Shown here piece by piece: positions 11,096 to 20,895 of a stretch of 64,000 nucleotides of DNA; the first letter of the stretch is position 1, and each line of letters begins with the position of its first letter. The notes beneath the pieces are model-generated. The model was not told the origin of the DNA and searched no databases. It saw only the letters and a list, made by a program, of their open reading frames with translations. The position numbers and the translations under genes are program-made. Source of the DNA: Cercophora sp. LCS_1 (lineage: Eukaryota > Ascomycota > Sordariomycetes > Sordariales > Lasiosphaeriaceae); contig JAPZLL010000027.1 in the NCBI GenBank assembly GCA_036250225.1, positions 372,001 through 436,000 on the forward strand. Reading direction: 5' to 3'.

Positions 11096-12559
11096 TGTAG
11101 TTTGAGCGTGAGTGAGCGGGAATCAGGATAACTAGACACTGAATAAGAAGAAGTGTCGGCATATTCATTGGGGTTTGCTCGTGACCCTGCGGTAACAGGA
11201 TTGTTGTCGTCGTGCCATCCGGCTTGCTTGCATGTTGTTGGTACGAAGTCACACCGTGGTTACACGGACGCCTTGAGGTACGCCTCCGCTGTTGTGGTTC
11301 CGACCGGCAGATTGCTGCGGCACAGTAATACCGAGAATCCAACTCCCGAGGAAGGTCTGAGCGAGAGCTGCAAGGGTCTCTCTGCACGCAATAACGCTCA
11401 GACCTTTGAGTTTCTGGGTCGGTAAAACATCCTGCATGTCAGCCATACTTACAGAGCACAGTAGACCATACACAGTATGCCGGCTGTTGATGGCCAAAAA
11501 AGACCGAAACAAAAAAGATAAAAAAGACCAAAAAAACTGAAAAGGGAACTCGATCTCAGAGCACCCAGTCGGGGGGGTGTCCTCGTCGATTCCAAGGGCG
11601 CGGCAGAAATGATCTCAGACGCCTGCAGGATTCGAACCTAGAAGGTCATCGAATTGCAGTCCTCGCCATACCGCTGCGCCATAGGTGGCAATTGCTTGCG
11701 ACCCATGGCCCTTTCCAGTGGGAATTCCTCTTCCTACCTCTGTTTACATACCCCAGGAGTGGGGTAAATGTGCCACTTTTCAACCATGACACATTGAGCA
11801 CTTTGGCAAGAACGAGTCGCTCCGCATCACGCGGTACAGGAGTTTGCTGGGGACGCTCGGGTCTCTTGACGTATATGCGAACGTCCGGCGGCATCCAGAA
11901 CACGTAGGGAACGAGAGTGGCCCAGGGGGAACCGCCCAACATCGAATGCGGGAAAATCCCCGTAAGGAGGCATCTCTATTAGAATGGACGAATATATTTT
12001 GGCATGGGTACAGTGATAATCGGCTTTGGAGGAGTGTGGTTGTGACGACATGACAATCAACATGCGTCATAATTACCCCTATAATCGCACCATCACATAT
12101 AAACGAGCTCTCTGCCGATGACCCGGAGGAGACAGCCACCAAACACACAGAGGAAATCGAAATTCCATGAACTGGCGGGATAAAAGACCGTCCCTCTTGA
12201 AACCCAAAACATCAGTACCTGGCAACAAGCATGTGCCATCGGTCGGTATGCGGCCACTGCCGTATGTGTCCCAGACGTCGTCGCCGACTGCAAAGGACAA
12301 TCAGCTGACAGCAAGCGGACCGTGCGACCTGGACAGGCTGCGGCAGACACATTCCGAGCGTTATGGACAGTATTCCCCCTCAAGACTGGTGTCAATGCCA
12401 GCCCAAAGTTGAGAGGGACGGGAAGGAATATCCGCCAAAAGGGCCGATGAGAGCTGCGTGTGCCCTAAGCTGAAGGGCATGCAAACAATACCGTGTCGTT
12501 GAAGAGTCATCAGTGACTACAGGTGATTGATGTGTTGAATCTTGCTGCGCGTTGCCATG
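11096..12559. other. Intergenic region
   Basis: No gene is supported apart from the tRNA-like sequence on the minus strand at ~11613-11690. An A-rich stretch at 11498-11540 is low complexity. Confidence 0.45.
11613..11690 (-). ncRNA. Degenerate tRNA-Cys-like sequence
   Basis: On the minus strand an A box TGGCGCAGCGG (11681-11671) and a B box GGTTCGAATCC (11638-11628) are intact. The central CTGCAAT would give anticodon GCA (Cys). The stretch TATGGCGCAG..GGTA matches tRNA-Cys of other fungi. The acceptor and anticodon stems do not pair fully, so this is more likely a pseudogene or tRNA-derived repeat than a functional tRNA. Confidence 0.35.
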
Positions 12560-13390
12560 TCTCCAAGCCATTACGGTCCCATGGCGATGGTAAAGTTTTG
12601 GTCCTACCATCGTAATCAGGGGATGCAGAGAAACCAAGCACTTCCTTTGTTACCTAGGCACCAAGGGTGGCACCAAGAACATAACCTATCTTTTCACCGT
12701 CCACGATAATGAGTCTGCCCGATTGGCGGTTCCGATTACCAAACTGTGGCGGCAAGTCCTTTCCGCGCGTTCGAAGTGGTTGACAAGGCGCCGCCACTCA
12801 AAGATCGCCTCCAAGTTCGGAATATCGGCTATGTACCGCTACCCGGGCGATAAGAACGAGAGACGCCTCCTGCGTATCATCGATCGGGTCGGCCGTAGTG
12901 TCCATCGATACGGGCTCGAGGCAAGCCAAGAATCAAAGCTCCGAAGCAAGCAAGTTGTTCGGGAGTGGGAGCAAGCAGCCCTCACAAACCCTCAGGGCCT
13001 CGTCGAGATCGGGTTGCCTTGGCTTGAGATCGACTCCGAGGACGATGATATGAATAACTTTATTGTTTACTGTAAGTTGGCAAGATGGCCCCTTTATCAC
13101 CGGATATGCTCCTAGGAGAACACTGGATTCTCGTCAGGAACGGAGTTCTCCAACATCATCCCATCGACTCGGGCATCGGCTCGAGCGCCCAAGTCGACGA
13201 GGAGGAAGAGCGGCGATCGCTCTGGGGGACGCCGCCCCCCGCGGGCAACGCCACAGCTGGTCGCTGGTCGCACTGGTGACGAGGTGTTGCCGCCGGCAAC
13301 CCCGGCGCATGGTACGGCAGATGACGATGCCGAGGGTGAGGAGGGGGCACAACAGGGAGAGGCTGGGGAGTAGGGCTCTCCCAAATCCTC
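12560..13390 (+). pseudogene. Third, decayed copy of the 492-1453 family
   Basis: An open stretch from ~12610 to 13074 aligns with residues ~45-195 of the intact copy: the equivalent of VIVRN, then NITYLF, ESARL, LWRQ, YRYPGDKNERRLLRIID, VVREW and NPQGLVEIGLP. Upstream homology continues only after a frame shift near the SPYSPDG-equivalent. A donor GTAAGT at 13073 matches the position of the family intron. Splicing to the nearest acceptor (CTCCTAG, 13115) creates TGA at once. Downstream, 13190-13260 matches the GC-rich tail of the second copy. No start codon equivalent remains. A truncated product from ATG 12723 is possible but unsupported. Confidence 0.65.
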
Positions 13391-14295
13391 TAGCCTGTTT
13401 GTGACCCCCTGAGCTATTGGAGCAGTGGTGGGATGGATATTGCATGAGTGGATTGGGTGTCTGGGACCTTGGGGCCTGAATGGCCGGTGATTAATCTTTG
13501 TTGGATTAAATATGTATTTGTAGGTGAAGGGGTACTGTAGGGATTGTTGGTTGTGCCCTTGAGCTAGCTGTGCTGATGCATACAGTTAGTTCACTGCTTG
13601 GTTAGCATTGCAGAGCAGGAGACACCCTTGCTCCCGTCACCCGAGATAAAAAGGGACCGAAATGAACACGCAAATATCGCAAGGATGTGCTTGTTTTGTA
13701 GCAATGCTGCGTCATTTCCCCATGAATAGGTTGGACGAAACAGGGGCCCGAGGAGACCGACAGAGAGAGCCTCGGCATTGAACTACCTAGAAAGCGGTCA
13801 TGACGTCCCGGTCATGGATGGACCTTTTGGCGGACGTCATGTTCCCCAAGCCGCTCGACACTAAACGAGGAAGGCGCGCCACATCGGACGAGAAACTCAA
13901 TTTGCACTTGTCGTCAATCACGCCGTCAAACTCTAACACATGCGAAATCCAACGAATCATCTCAGAGCGGATGGGTAACGCAGCATCGTTCAAATGTCGA
14001 CTCAGTTGGGAAGCTCAGGGTCGATGTGCTTGACCAGCTCCGCCACCAACGGACAGGGCGATGGCATTCCGAAATGTCAGAGTACGCGACGCTAGGAGGT
14101 GGCTTCTATTTCGCCCCGGCTGCGTTGACTCGAAGCGGTTCTGTTGGCGGTAGAAATAGGGGAAGCATCAGATGATATAAGGAGGATGTTCAGTCAAGTT
14201 GGCTGCAGCAAGACATCCTTCTGTCATCCGACTGTCCCTCACAGGTTCTTTTCTTTCCCTCACTCTTCCTTCACTACCACTTTTTGGTCTTAAAC
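13391..14295. other. Intergenic region
   Basis: I see no gene here. Short open frames on both strands at 13787-14033 show no family features. The right part contains the promoter of the WSC gene, with a long CT-rich leader (14220-14290). Confidence 0.45.
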
Positions 14296-15456
14296 ATGGC
14301 TCCTAGATTCTTTGCCGCCAGGGCAGCCTCTTTGCTGCTTCTTACTACGGCCATCCACGCCATGCCAAACCATCCGCCCAACGAGTACGAGTCCTCTATG
14401 GGCGACTCCTACGACAAGCCATACGGCAAGGAATACGATAACAAGGACTACGACTCGTACAACGGTGCTCCGTCCGAGCCGGGCTACGCCCCCAACAAGT
14501 CGAACAACCCACCGTCCGGCAAGCCCGAGCCCGCTGAGCTCTCAGTCCCTTACCTGGGCTGCTTCCTCGACAACGGCAACCCGCGCGTCCTGCCCTCGGA
14601 CCTCCTCGCCTCAGACGACATGACCGCCGCCAAATGCGAAGCCCACTGCAAGAAATACTCGTACTTTGGGGTCGAATACGGCCGCGAGTGCTGGTGCGGC
14701 AACTCTCCGCCCTACATCCCCGTTCCCGAACATGAGTGCTCCATGCCCTGCTCGGGCGGCAAGAAAACCGCATGCGGCGCCCACCACCGCACCAACGTCT
14801 GGGGCAAACCGTTGCCCTCGCCCGAGTACGTCGCCGACTACCGCTACCAGGGCTGCTTCACCGACCGCCGTGACCAGCACTCGCTGACGGGCAAGGTCAC
14901 GCGCGACAAGGACATGACGCTCGAGCTGTGCGCGTATGAGTGCAAGGGGTACGCCTTTTTCGGCGTCGAGTACGGCACCCAGTGCTTCTGCGGGACCAAG
15001 CTCGAGGCGAGCGCGCGCCGCAAGCCGCAGGCCGAGTGCTCGATGCGGTGCGGCGGGGATTACTATAATGTGTGTGGCGATGCCGATCGGTTGAACGTCT
15101 ACAGCACTGGCTCAGGCGAGACGGGACATAACTTGGAGAAGGTGAATGGGTACAAGTTCAAGGGATGCTGGACAGATAGCACTGCTGTCAGATCGCTTGC
15201 GGGCAAGGTGCACAGGAGCAACGATATGACTGTTGAGCTCTGCTCCAAGTTTTGCAAGGGGCATGACTATTTCGGTCTCGAGTATGCGAGCCAGTGTTTC
15301 TGCGGGAAGCATTTGGGCGGGTATGCTGCACCTGAGGGCGAGTGCAGCGAGTTGTGCGCGGGGAATAAGAAGGAGTGGTGCGGTGGTCCGGATCGGTTGA
15401 GCGTTTATGCTGGTGAGGAGGTCTGCAAGGAGGAGGCGTACCAGGGTGAGTGGTAG
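14296..15456 (+). CDS. Secreted protein with three WSC domains
   Basis: A single exon encodes 386 residues. A signal peptide (FFAARAASLLLLTTAIHA) is followed by a Tyr/Asp/Asn/Pro-rich low-complexity linker (residues ~25-75). Three WSC carbohydrate-binding modules come next, each recognisable by YxGCF/W..D, the middle MT.E.C...C, Y.FFGVEYG..C(W/F)CG and a closing C(S/A)..C.G....CGG/A motif. There is no C-terminal membrane helix or GPI signal, so it is probably secreted and not a Wsc-type stress sensor. WSC domains bind wall glucans; a role in wall binding or adhesion is inferred. The start was placed at the ATG directly before the hydrophobic leader. Confidence 0.9.
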   Translation: MAPRFFAARAASLLLLTTAIHAMPNHPPNEYESSMGDSYDKPYGKEYDNKDYDSYNGAPSEPGYAPNKSNNPPSGKPEPAELSVPYLGCFLDNGNPRVLPSDLLASDDMTAAKCEAHCKKYSYFGVEYGRECWCGNSPPYIPVPEHECSMPCSGGKKTACGAHHRTNVWGKPLPSPEYVADYRYQGCFTDRRDQHSLTGKVTRDKDMTLELCAYECKGYAFFGVEYGTQCFCGTKLEASARRKPQAECSMRCGGDYYNVCGDADRLNVYSTGSGETGHNLEKVNGYKFKGCWTDSTAVRSLAGKVHRSNDMTVELCSKFCKGHDYFGLEYASQCFCGKHLGGYAAPEGECSELCAGNKKEWCGGPDRLSVYAGEEVCKEEAYQGEW

Positions 15457-16303
15457 TGAGACGGGGATATTAGTTGGTTGATACGGTCCTTAATTTCGTA
15501 TGTTGTTGTCGACTTTGACTCTCATTGTTGTAATTACTTGAAGTGGTGAAACGGGCGCGTGGCGGTCCTCGCTTGGGGACGTTCAGATCCGGTGCTTCGA
15601 TTGTCTGGTCACGATAAGCGACTTCCTCATCAGATCGCAACGGTCACACAGTTGGCGATGCCACTTGCCGCGTTGCCGACAACAAGGGGTCGAGACTCTG
15701 AACGTTGAAGTGATGACTAACAGCTGAAAAATCGGCCCGTCATCATTCCATTCTTCCTCCAGGCAGGAACCCGCAATTAAGTGTCTGTGGCATGTCGCAC
15801 ACACTCGATTGACTCTGGTCCAGGCTTACTTCCTTCGTCAGTACTACGTAAGCAGCTGTAATAATTTCTTTTGGCTTTTTTTTAGCCTGCATGGAGGGAC
15901 CAAAGTCGAGAACCTGTGGTGTGCAAGTGGGAAGGTAGTGCGACGATAAGGTTGCGTCTAGGCCAGTCTGGCCCCTGGCCAAAGAGATCTCTGTGGAACG
16001 CCACCCTCTCCTTTGAGGGCCTGCGCGGCAGATATCCTCCGGGTGGGACGAACTGGTCGACCTCCGGACCACTGGTTCGACCCGGAATCTTTTAAAACCC
16101 CAGTTTATTCCCGCCCAGGTGCGAAGGAATTGGGTTTGTTCGCCACCCTGACTACGCGACAGCTATCTACCGGTAGCTCTGTGGAACAGCTTAGGCGCCC
16201 CTGCTCTTCTCCAAAAAGAGCCGAGTGGCTATTTTTTTCTTTTTTTCCTTTTTTTTTTTTTTTTTTTCACTTTCTCTCTCAAACAGCAAGAGATATTGAC
16301 GAA
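15457..16303. other. Intergenic region with pyrimidine tract
   Basis: No coding region is supported. A long T/C tract (16232-16267) lies just upstream of the GATA-factor start and is probably its core promoter or leader. Confidence 0.5.
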
Positions 16304-17055
16304 ATGGCGAACGGTTACGACGACGATCCGAACACTTCGACGACAGCAACGCCTGTTCTCAAACCGACCCTGCGTCTCCCGCCATCACTGGCCACCGCGC
16401 ACCTCCACAGACGAGAGGACCCCTTTGCGACGCCGGATACCGAGGAGCAGGACGCGCACGCGTTCGAAATCGAAAAGGGGTTTTACAAAGTCCGTTCTCT
16501 TTCGGTTCTCTTTTCGCCATCCAGCTTTCTGACCGTGACGATGCAGATCCAAAAATCTGCCCAAGAACTCCTCAAACTCGCCGCAACCTATCAAACACAC
16601 CGCTCCACAGCAGCCACAGCATCCAGTAGCACCGCGGCGGCAGCTCCACGGCTATCCGCGCTACCGCCAGAAATCGACATGTTATCCATGACACAACTCT
16701 CCTGGGGCGTGCTGCACGCCGTGAACGATATCAATAATCATAACCAGCGGTTGGCGGCAAGGGATCAGGCGAGTTGGCTGGGTGGCGCAGTGGATAGAGG
16801 TGGTGCGACGCCTGCTAGTTGTGTGGCGAAACGAAGGGGGCATAAACGGGTGAGTTTTCGTGGTGGCCTTGAAGTGAATTGGGGTTGCTGATAATGTGGG
16901 TATAGAAAATGGATGATGGGTGTGCGCAGTGTGGTGTGGGGGATAGTCCACGGTGGAGACGGGGGCCGGCGGGGCGGTCGACGTTGTGTAATGTTTGTGG
17001 ATTGTTGTATGCGAAGAGGGTGCAGGGTGTTGAGGAGGATTTAAGGGGTGGCTGA
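16304..17055 (+). CDS. Small GATA-type zinc-finger transcription factor
   Basis: Three exons are proposed: 16304-16489, 16547-16849 and 16906-17055, giving 212 residues. The last exon, after acceptor TATAG, encodes C-x2-C-x18-C-x2-C (CAQCGVGDSPRWRRGP ... CNVCGLLYAKR), a clear GATA finger. The x18 loop is that of WC-2/NsdD-type fungal factors. Only 17 residues follow the last cysteine, so the usual basic tail is short. The middle part has Ser/Thr/Ala-rich sequence and a possible helix (QKSAQELLKLAATYQ). Intron 1 (57 bp, donor GTCCGT) is in frame and stop-free, so its removal is less sure than that of intron 2. No partner domain such as PAS is present. Confidence 0.82.
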
Positions 17056-17554
17056 GAATGCGTGGGGTGGGATTTGGGTTTGTGGCCTTGGTAATTAGGA
17101 TGGATAGTACAAGCACAAGAGACGTCGGTTGGTGATGCAAATATGGTGTTTGTCGCGCGGGTCGGTTTCGGGAACTATCAAGACAATGGGCGGTTAGTTG
17201 GATATTGATCCATGAAGGAGAAGTGTTAAATGAGAACAACAGGACGAGGCATCAACATTTCTACCCCCGGAACTGCCAGGGGCATCGTGCTCGTTGTGCC
17301 AGCCTCCAAGAAACCCCGTTGTATATAGGTACTTTCCCCTTCCTACTTTCCAGTCGTGGACCAAATATATGCAGGCCATCGGTTCAGCTTTTTGTCGACG
17401 CTCACCACCAGTGGAACTAGATTTGGGCATTCTTGCCGCCCCCGGAGCAGGAGGGGTAACATCATAGCCCACCACCATCGTCTCTCCACTGTTGATGATC
17501 AACACCGACCTGCTCTACCTACCCTCCAAGGCCGTTCTCATTCCCTGAGCCGCT
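17056..17554. other. Intergenic region
   Basis: Nothing recognisable. It separates the GATA gene from the F-box relic. Confidence 0.4.
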
Positions 17555-17880
17555 ATCGTTGACTTGTTCGCCTCCTAAAGCCGTTTCGTATTGTTTCGTG
17601 GACCCACCGAAGTAGTGGTGGGCCAGGGTGGTTTGACCGGTCGAGATAACCCCCCGTCCGAACGTCGAAGCCGTCATTGTTCATGGTGCTTGAATACCGG
17701 GCCACGCCAGCCCGGCACTCTCCCACGCAGTTGTTTAGCAGTACTTGACACGAGAAACATACCGAACCGCTCCTCGTCCGACTCTCCCTCCAGAATCTCA
17801 GTGTTGCGAACGAGAGGCAGAGCAAATAGCTTGACGCCTGTTCCCAGCACCTCCTCCCGATTTGTGTAAAGGGCAAGTTG
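17555..17880 (-). pseudogene. Decayed partial copy of the adjacent F-box gene's 3' end
   Basis: Read on the minus strand it matches the C-terminal ~100 codons of the F-box gene at 18150-19946. The order of matches is RLPLVRNTEILE / RPLIRIPEMNE, then ERFGMFLVSSTAKQLRGRVPGW / DRFNMFFLSSAGKQLRGKVPGW, then HHYFGGSTKQYE / QHYFDGSTERYE. Insertions and a stop break the frame after PGW. It begins 270 bp downstream of the parent gene in the same orientation, which indicates a partial tandem duplication. Confidence 0.75.
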
Positions 17881-18149
17881 GCTGAGGATTACCCAGTCTG
17901 GGTTTCCAAGGCTCTAATCTCGGATCAACGCGAAAATGGATGCTTATACCTAGCCTTTGGCATGCTTTTCCTTGTAACAGGACATAACGCACGGTTGGGT
18001 CAAGGTATTCATAACTGCTGTCTATTCACTCGAATACAATTTAGGTGGGTAATACTCCCGACCCAATGGGCAGGGTGAGTACTTACGCAAGAAAGAGTGA
18101 CTAGCGTCAATTAGTTGTTGATCTGACCAGCCACTTCTGACATACCCAC

Positions 18150-19946
18150 TCAGAGAAACTCGTCCTCAGCCTCCGAGCCGCTGTCCTGTACTTCGTTGCC
18201 ATCCAGAGCCATTTCGTATCTTTCCGTTGACCCATCAAAGTAATGCTGTGCAAGGGTGAGTGCTAGGCTACGCCAGCCTGGCACTTTCCCCCGCAACTGC
18301 TTGCCTGCGCTCGATAAGAAGAACATGTTGAACCGGTCTTCACTGAGCTTCTCCTCGTTCATCTCAGGGATTCGAATAAGAGGCCGAGCAAAAATCTTGA
18401 CCTCTGTCCCGACAAGTCCCTCTTGGTTGGCCCACAGGGCGAGCCCTTTCAAGAGCTTCCACTCGAAATTCACGAGACCCCAACCTTGAACAAGTTCATG
18501 CCGCGAGACGAGGTTCAGCGTCTCGAGTTGGTATCTCTTTTCAGAAGGCGCAACCTGGTACGCCAGCTTCTTAAGCGCGGCCTGCGGAGGGGGAACGTCT
18601 ACTTCATGAAGACGGATAGACCGGAGGGTCGGGCAATTCTTGATCAGGTCCACCAGTGTGTCCTCCTCTTCTAGTGAATTGGCAAGCATGTTGACGTTAA
18701 TCGTAAGGTTGTCCAACACACGGAACGCTGCGAAATCCTTTGCATCGAAACCCTCGCGGACGGGGTCAGTGAGGCGGAGATCGACAATGAACATCTCATG
18801 CAGAGTATTGCCAGCGTTCTTGAGGCTTCGTAGAACCATGCCGCTTGTATGTCGGATATAGCTTTGTTCCTCTGCACCTGCCCATCTGCCACGGGTCGGG
18901 TTCGACATGCTAAAGTGCGCCAGATGGGAACACGAACGTAGGATCTCACATAATGTGACCGGCTGGATAACGCATCCCTTCAGCTTAAGAGTTTTGAGGT
19001 TGAGACTAAACGGGGTCTGCCGGGTTGACGGCATGGTGGCCTCAACGCCGCTTACAATAAGAACCTCCAGGTTCGGGGCCTTGTACAAAAAGTGTCCGAT
19101 TGTAACCAAGGAGTCCTGAGGGTCGGATTCCGCGGTATACCCCGAGCCGCTGTCATCTTTGAGCGATAGTTGGCGAAGACAAGGTAGGTCGGGCAAGTGG
19201 GCGATCTCATGAAGTACCTTGTACGCCTCACCGGTTGGCATCTCGAGACAGAGGTCCACCACGTTGGGAGTCATGTGGACCAGGATCAAAGCGAGGCGCA
19301 CCGATAGCTCTCTGGTAGTAGCCTCGCCCGGTAGGCCGAATCGTCGCTGTAGATTCTTCACCCCGTCGGGGACCGAGTTGTTGTCGGAGACATGATAGAG
19401 GATGCGGTTAGAAATCGCTCGACTTAGGCCATGGAGACAAATCCGCCTGACGAGGGATGCCATGTGGTTGTCTCGATCAAAGTTCGACGCGACTTGGATC
19501 AGGGTCTCCTTGGATGGAGTGATGCGGATGTCCTTGTATCGGATCCTTTGTGCCACGTCGTTGAATCTTTTGGAACCCAAGGCGATATTGACGAGCTGTA
19601 CAGGGTCGATGCGATTGCTTCTGGCGGTACAGCCGTAGGTCAAGTCATCTCGAGGGAGTCCTTGGTCGCTCGCGGCTGCATAGACGAAGATCCGGTGGAG
19701 CAACTCGTTCGGTAGACGGTTGATGAAATCGAGGTCTCGGGTCAGTTGCTGGCCAGCGAGCTGCGCCGAACCTGCCGTCTGGGTTTCATTGCTATAGAGT
19801 GTTAGCTGAGAGTTTGTAAACAATGTGCGGGTCTGGGGTTATGCTTACGATAGGTTTGTCTGGTCACCGCCGGGCGGCATTTCGCTGACGCTGGAGCCGG
19901 GATCCATGATGGAACAGCTTGCGAGACCGGTATCCAAGCTCAACAT
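18150..19946 (-). CDS. F-box protein
   Basis: Two exons (19946-19849 and 19791-18150) join across a 57-bp intron (donor GTAAGC, branch GCTAAC, acceptor TATAG) to 579 residues. An F-box-like motif lies at about residues 54-95 (DFINRLPNELLHRIFVYA ... VNIALGSKRFNDVAQ). The rest has irregular leucine-rich segments such as LRQLSLKDD, LEVLIVSGV and LKTLKLKGC, spaced like degenerate LRRs. Such proteins link substrates to the SCF ubiquitin ligase through Skp1; the substrate is unknown. The start is uncertain: an in-frame ATG at 20081 would add 45 residues, but both have weak contexts. An acidic tail (GSEAEDEFL) ends the protein. A decayed copy of its 3' end lies downstream. Confidence 0.8.
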
Positions 19947-20895
19947 TGAATACTGCGTGGTGTCGTGCTTCAACGCGGTGGCGCAAAGTCGGTCGGGTGG
20001 AGGTTCGGTGGGAGGGTTGTCGCCGACCCTGGTCAGGAAGTTGGCGGTGAAGAAAAAATAATTTTTTTGGTCTGATACCATGAGAGGCGGAATAGACAAC
20101 CACAGTTTCCACCAAGTCAGGGTGGGAAAGAGAAGATTCTTTGACCACGAAGTTAGTGGCGGATGGAGAAAAGGAAAATTCCTCGGCGAGGATGTTGAAG
20201 GTGGGGAAGAGCTCTCTGGTGGGAAACAGCGTTCTGAGTGAATGGTCCACTGCTTTCGTAGGAAGCGTAACCGCGTTCCTTCCTCAGGAATACCGGATCA
20301 GAGGCAGATTGTGGCTGCACAGGCGACCAGGTGTCCAGGCGTGATCGGATGGAAAAGCAGCACAGCACCGGATCCACAACTTGCCCGCCATAGTTATGGC
20401 GCTCATCGAGGCAGGTCAGGGCGTAGAGGGCAATAACCCCGTTTTTAATAGATATACTACATTTCTATCATATTGGTAATAATCTGAACACAAGATTCTT
20501 GGCCAGGTCGCTTCTATAAGTTATGCGAAAGATGTTATGGGGTGGACGTCACGATGTTCGGAGCTGCCCTGCGGAAGCCTGATCAAAACCATTGACCATG
20601 TCGTTTTCGCGCTGGAACCTTTATTTAAAAGATCTGAGAGGCAACTTGAATCATCTTTATTTCCTCGTCATCTGTTGGATCTTGTCAATTTTCTGGTCTG
20701 CCTCTACATGGTTACCACCCTTGAGTCTTGAAACGACGCGCGCCAGTGAGTGACCAGAGGAATGACCCTCTCCAAGATGAGCAAGTACCAGTGCAAGCAA
20801 GAGACATCGCAAGAAAATTAAATGTGCATGACGGATGGATATTACTTGATTAAACACTACCAAATACACGTTTTCCTTTTTTGTGATTGTTGTGA
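19947..20895. other. Upstream region of the F-box gene
   Basis: It contains the F-box promoter and the 3' flank of the amidase gene. Short open frames occur but none with family features. If the alternative start at 20081 is used, the first 135 bases are coding. Confidence 0.45.

Noticed and set aside
13787..14033. Overlapping short frames on both strands
   Set aside because: Considered as a gene fragment, but no family pattern could be recognised and flanking frames are closed.
16682..17239. 185-codon minus-strand frame rich in Thr/His/Pro
   Set aside because: Overlaps the GATA zinc-finger exon in antisense; low-complexity composition only.
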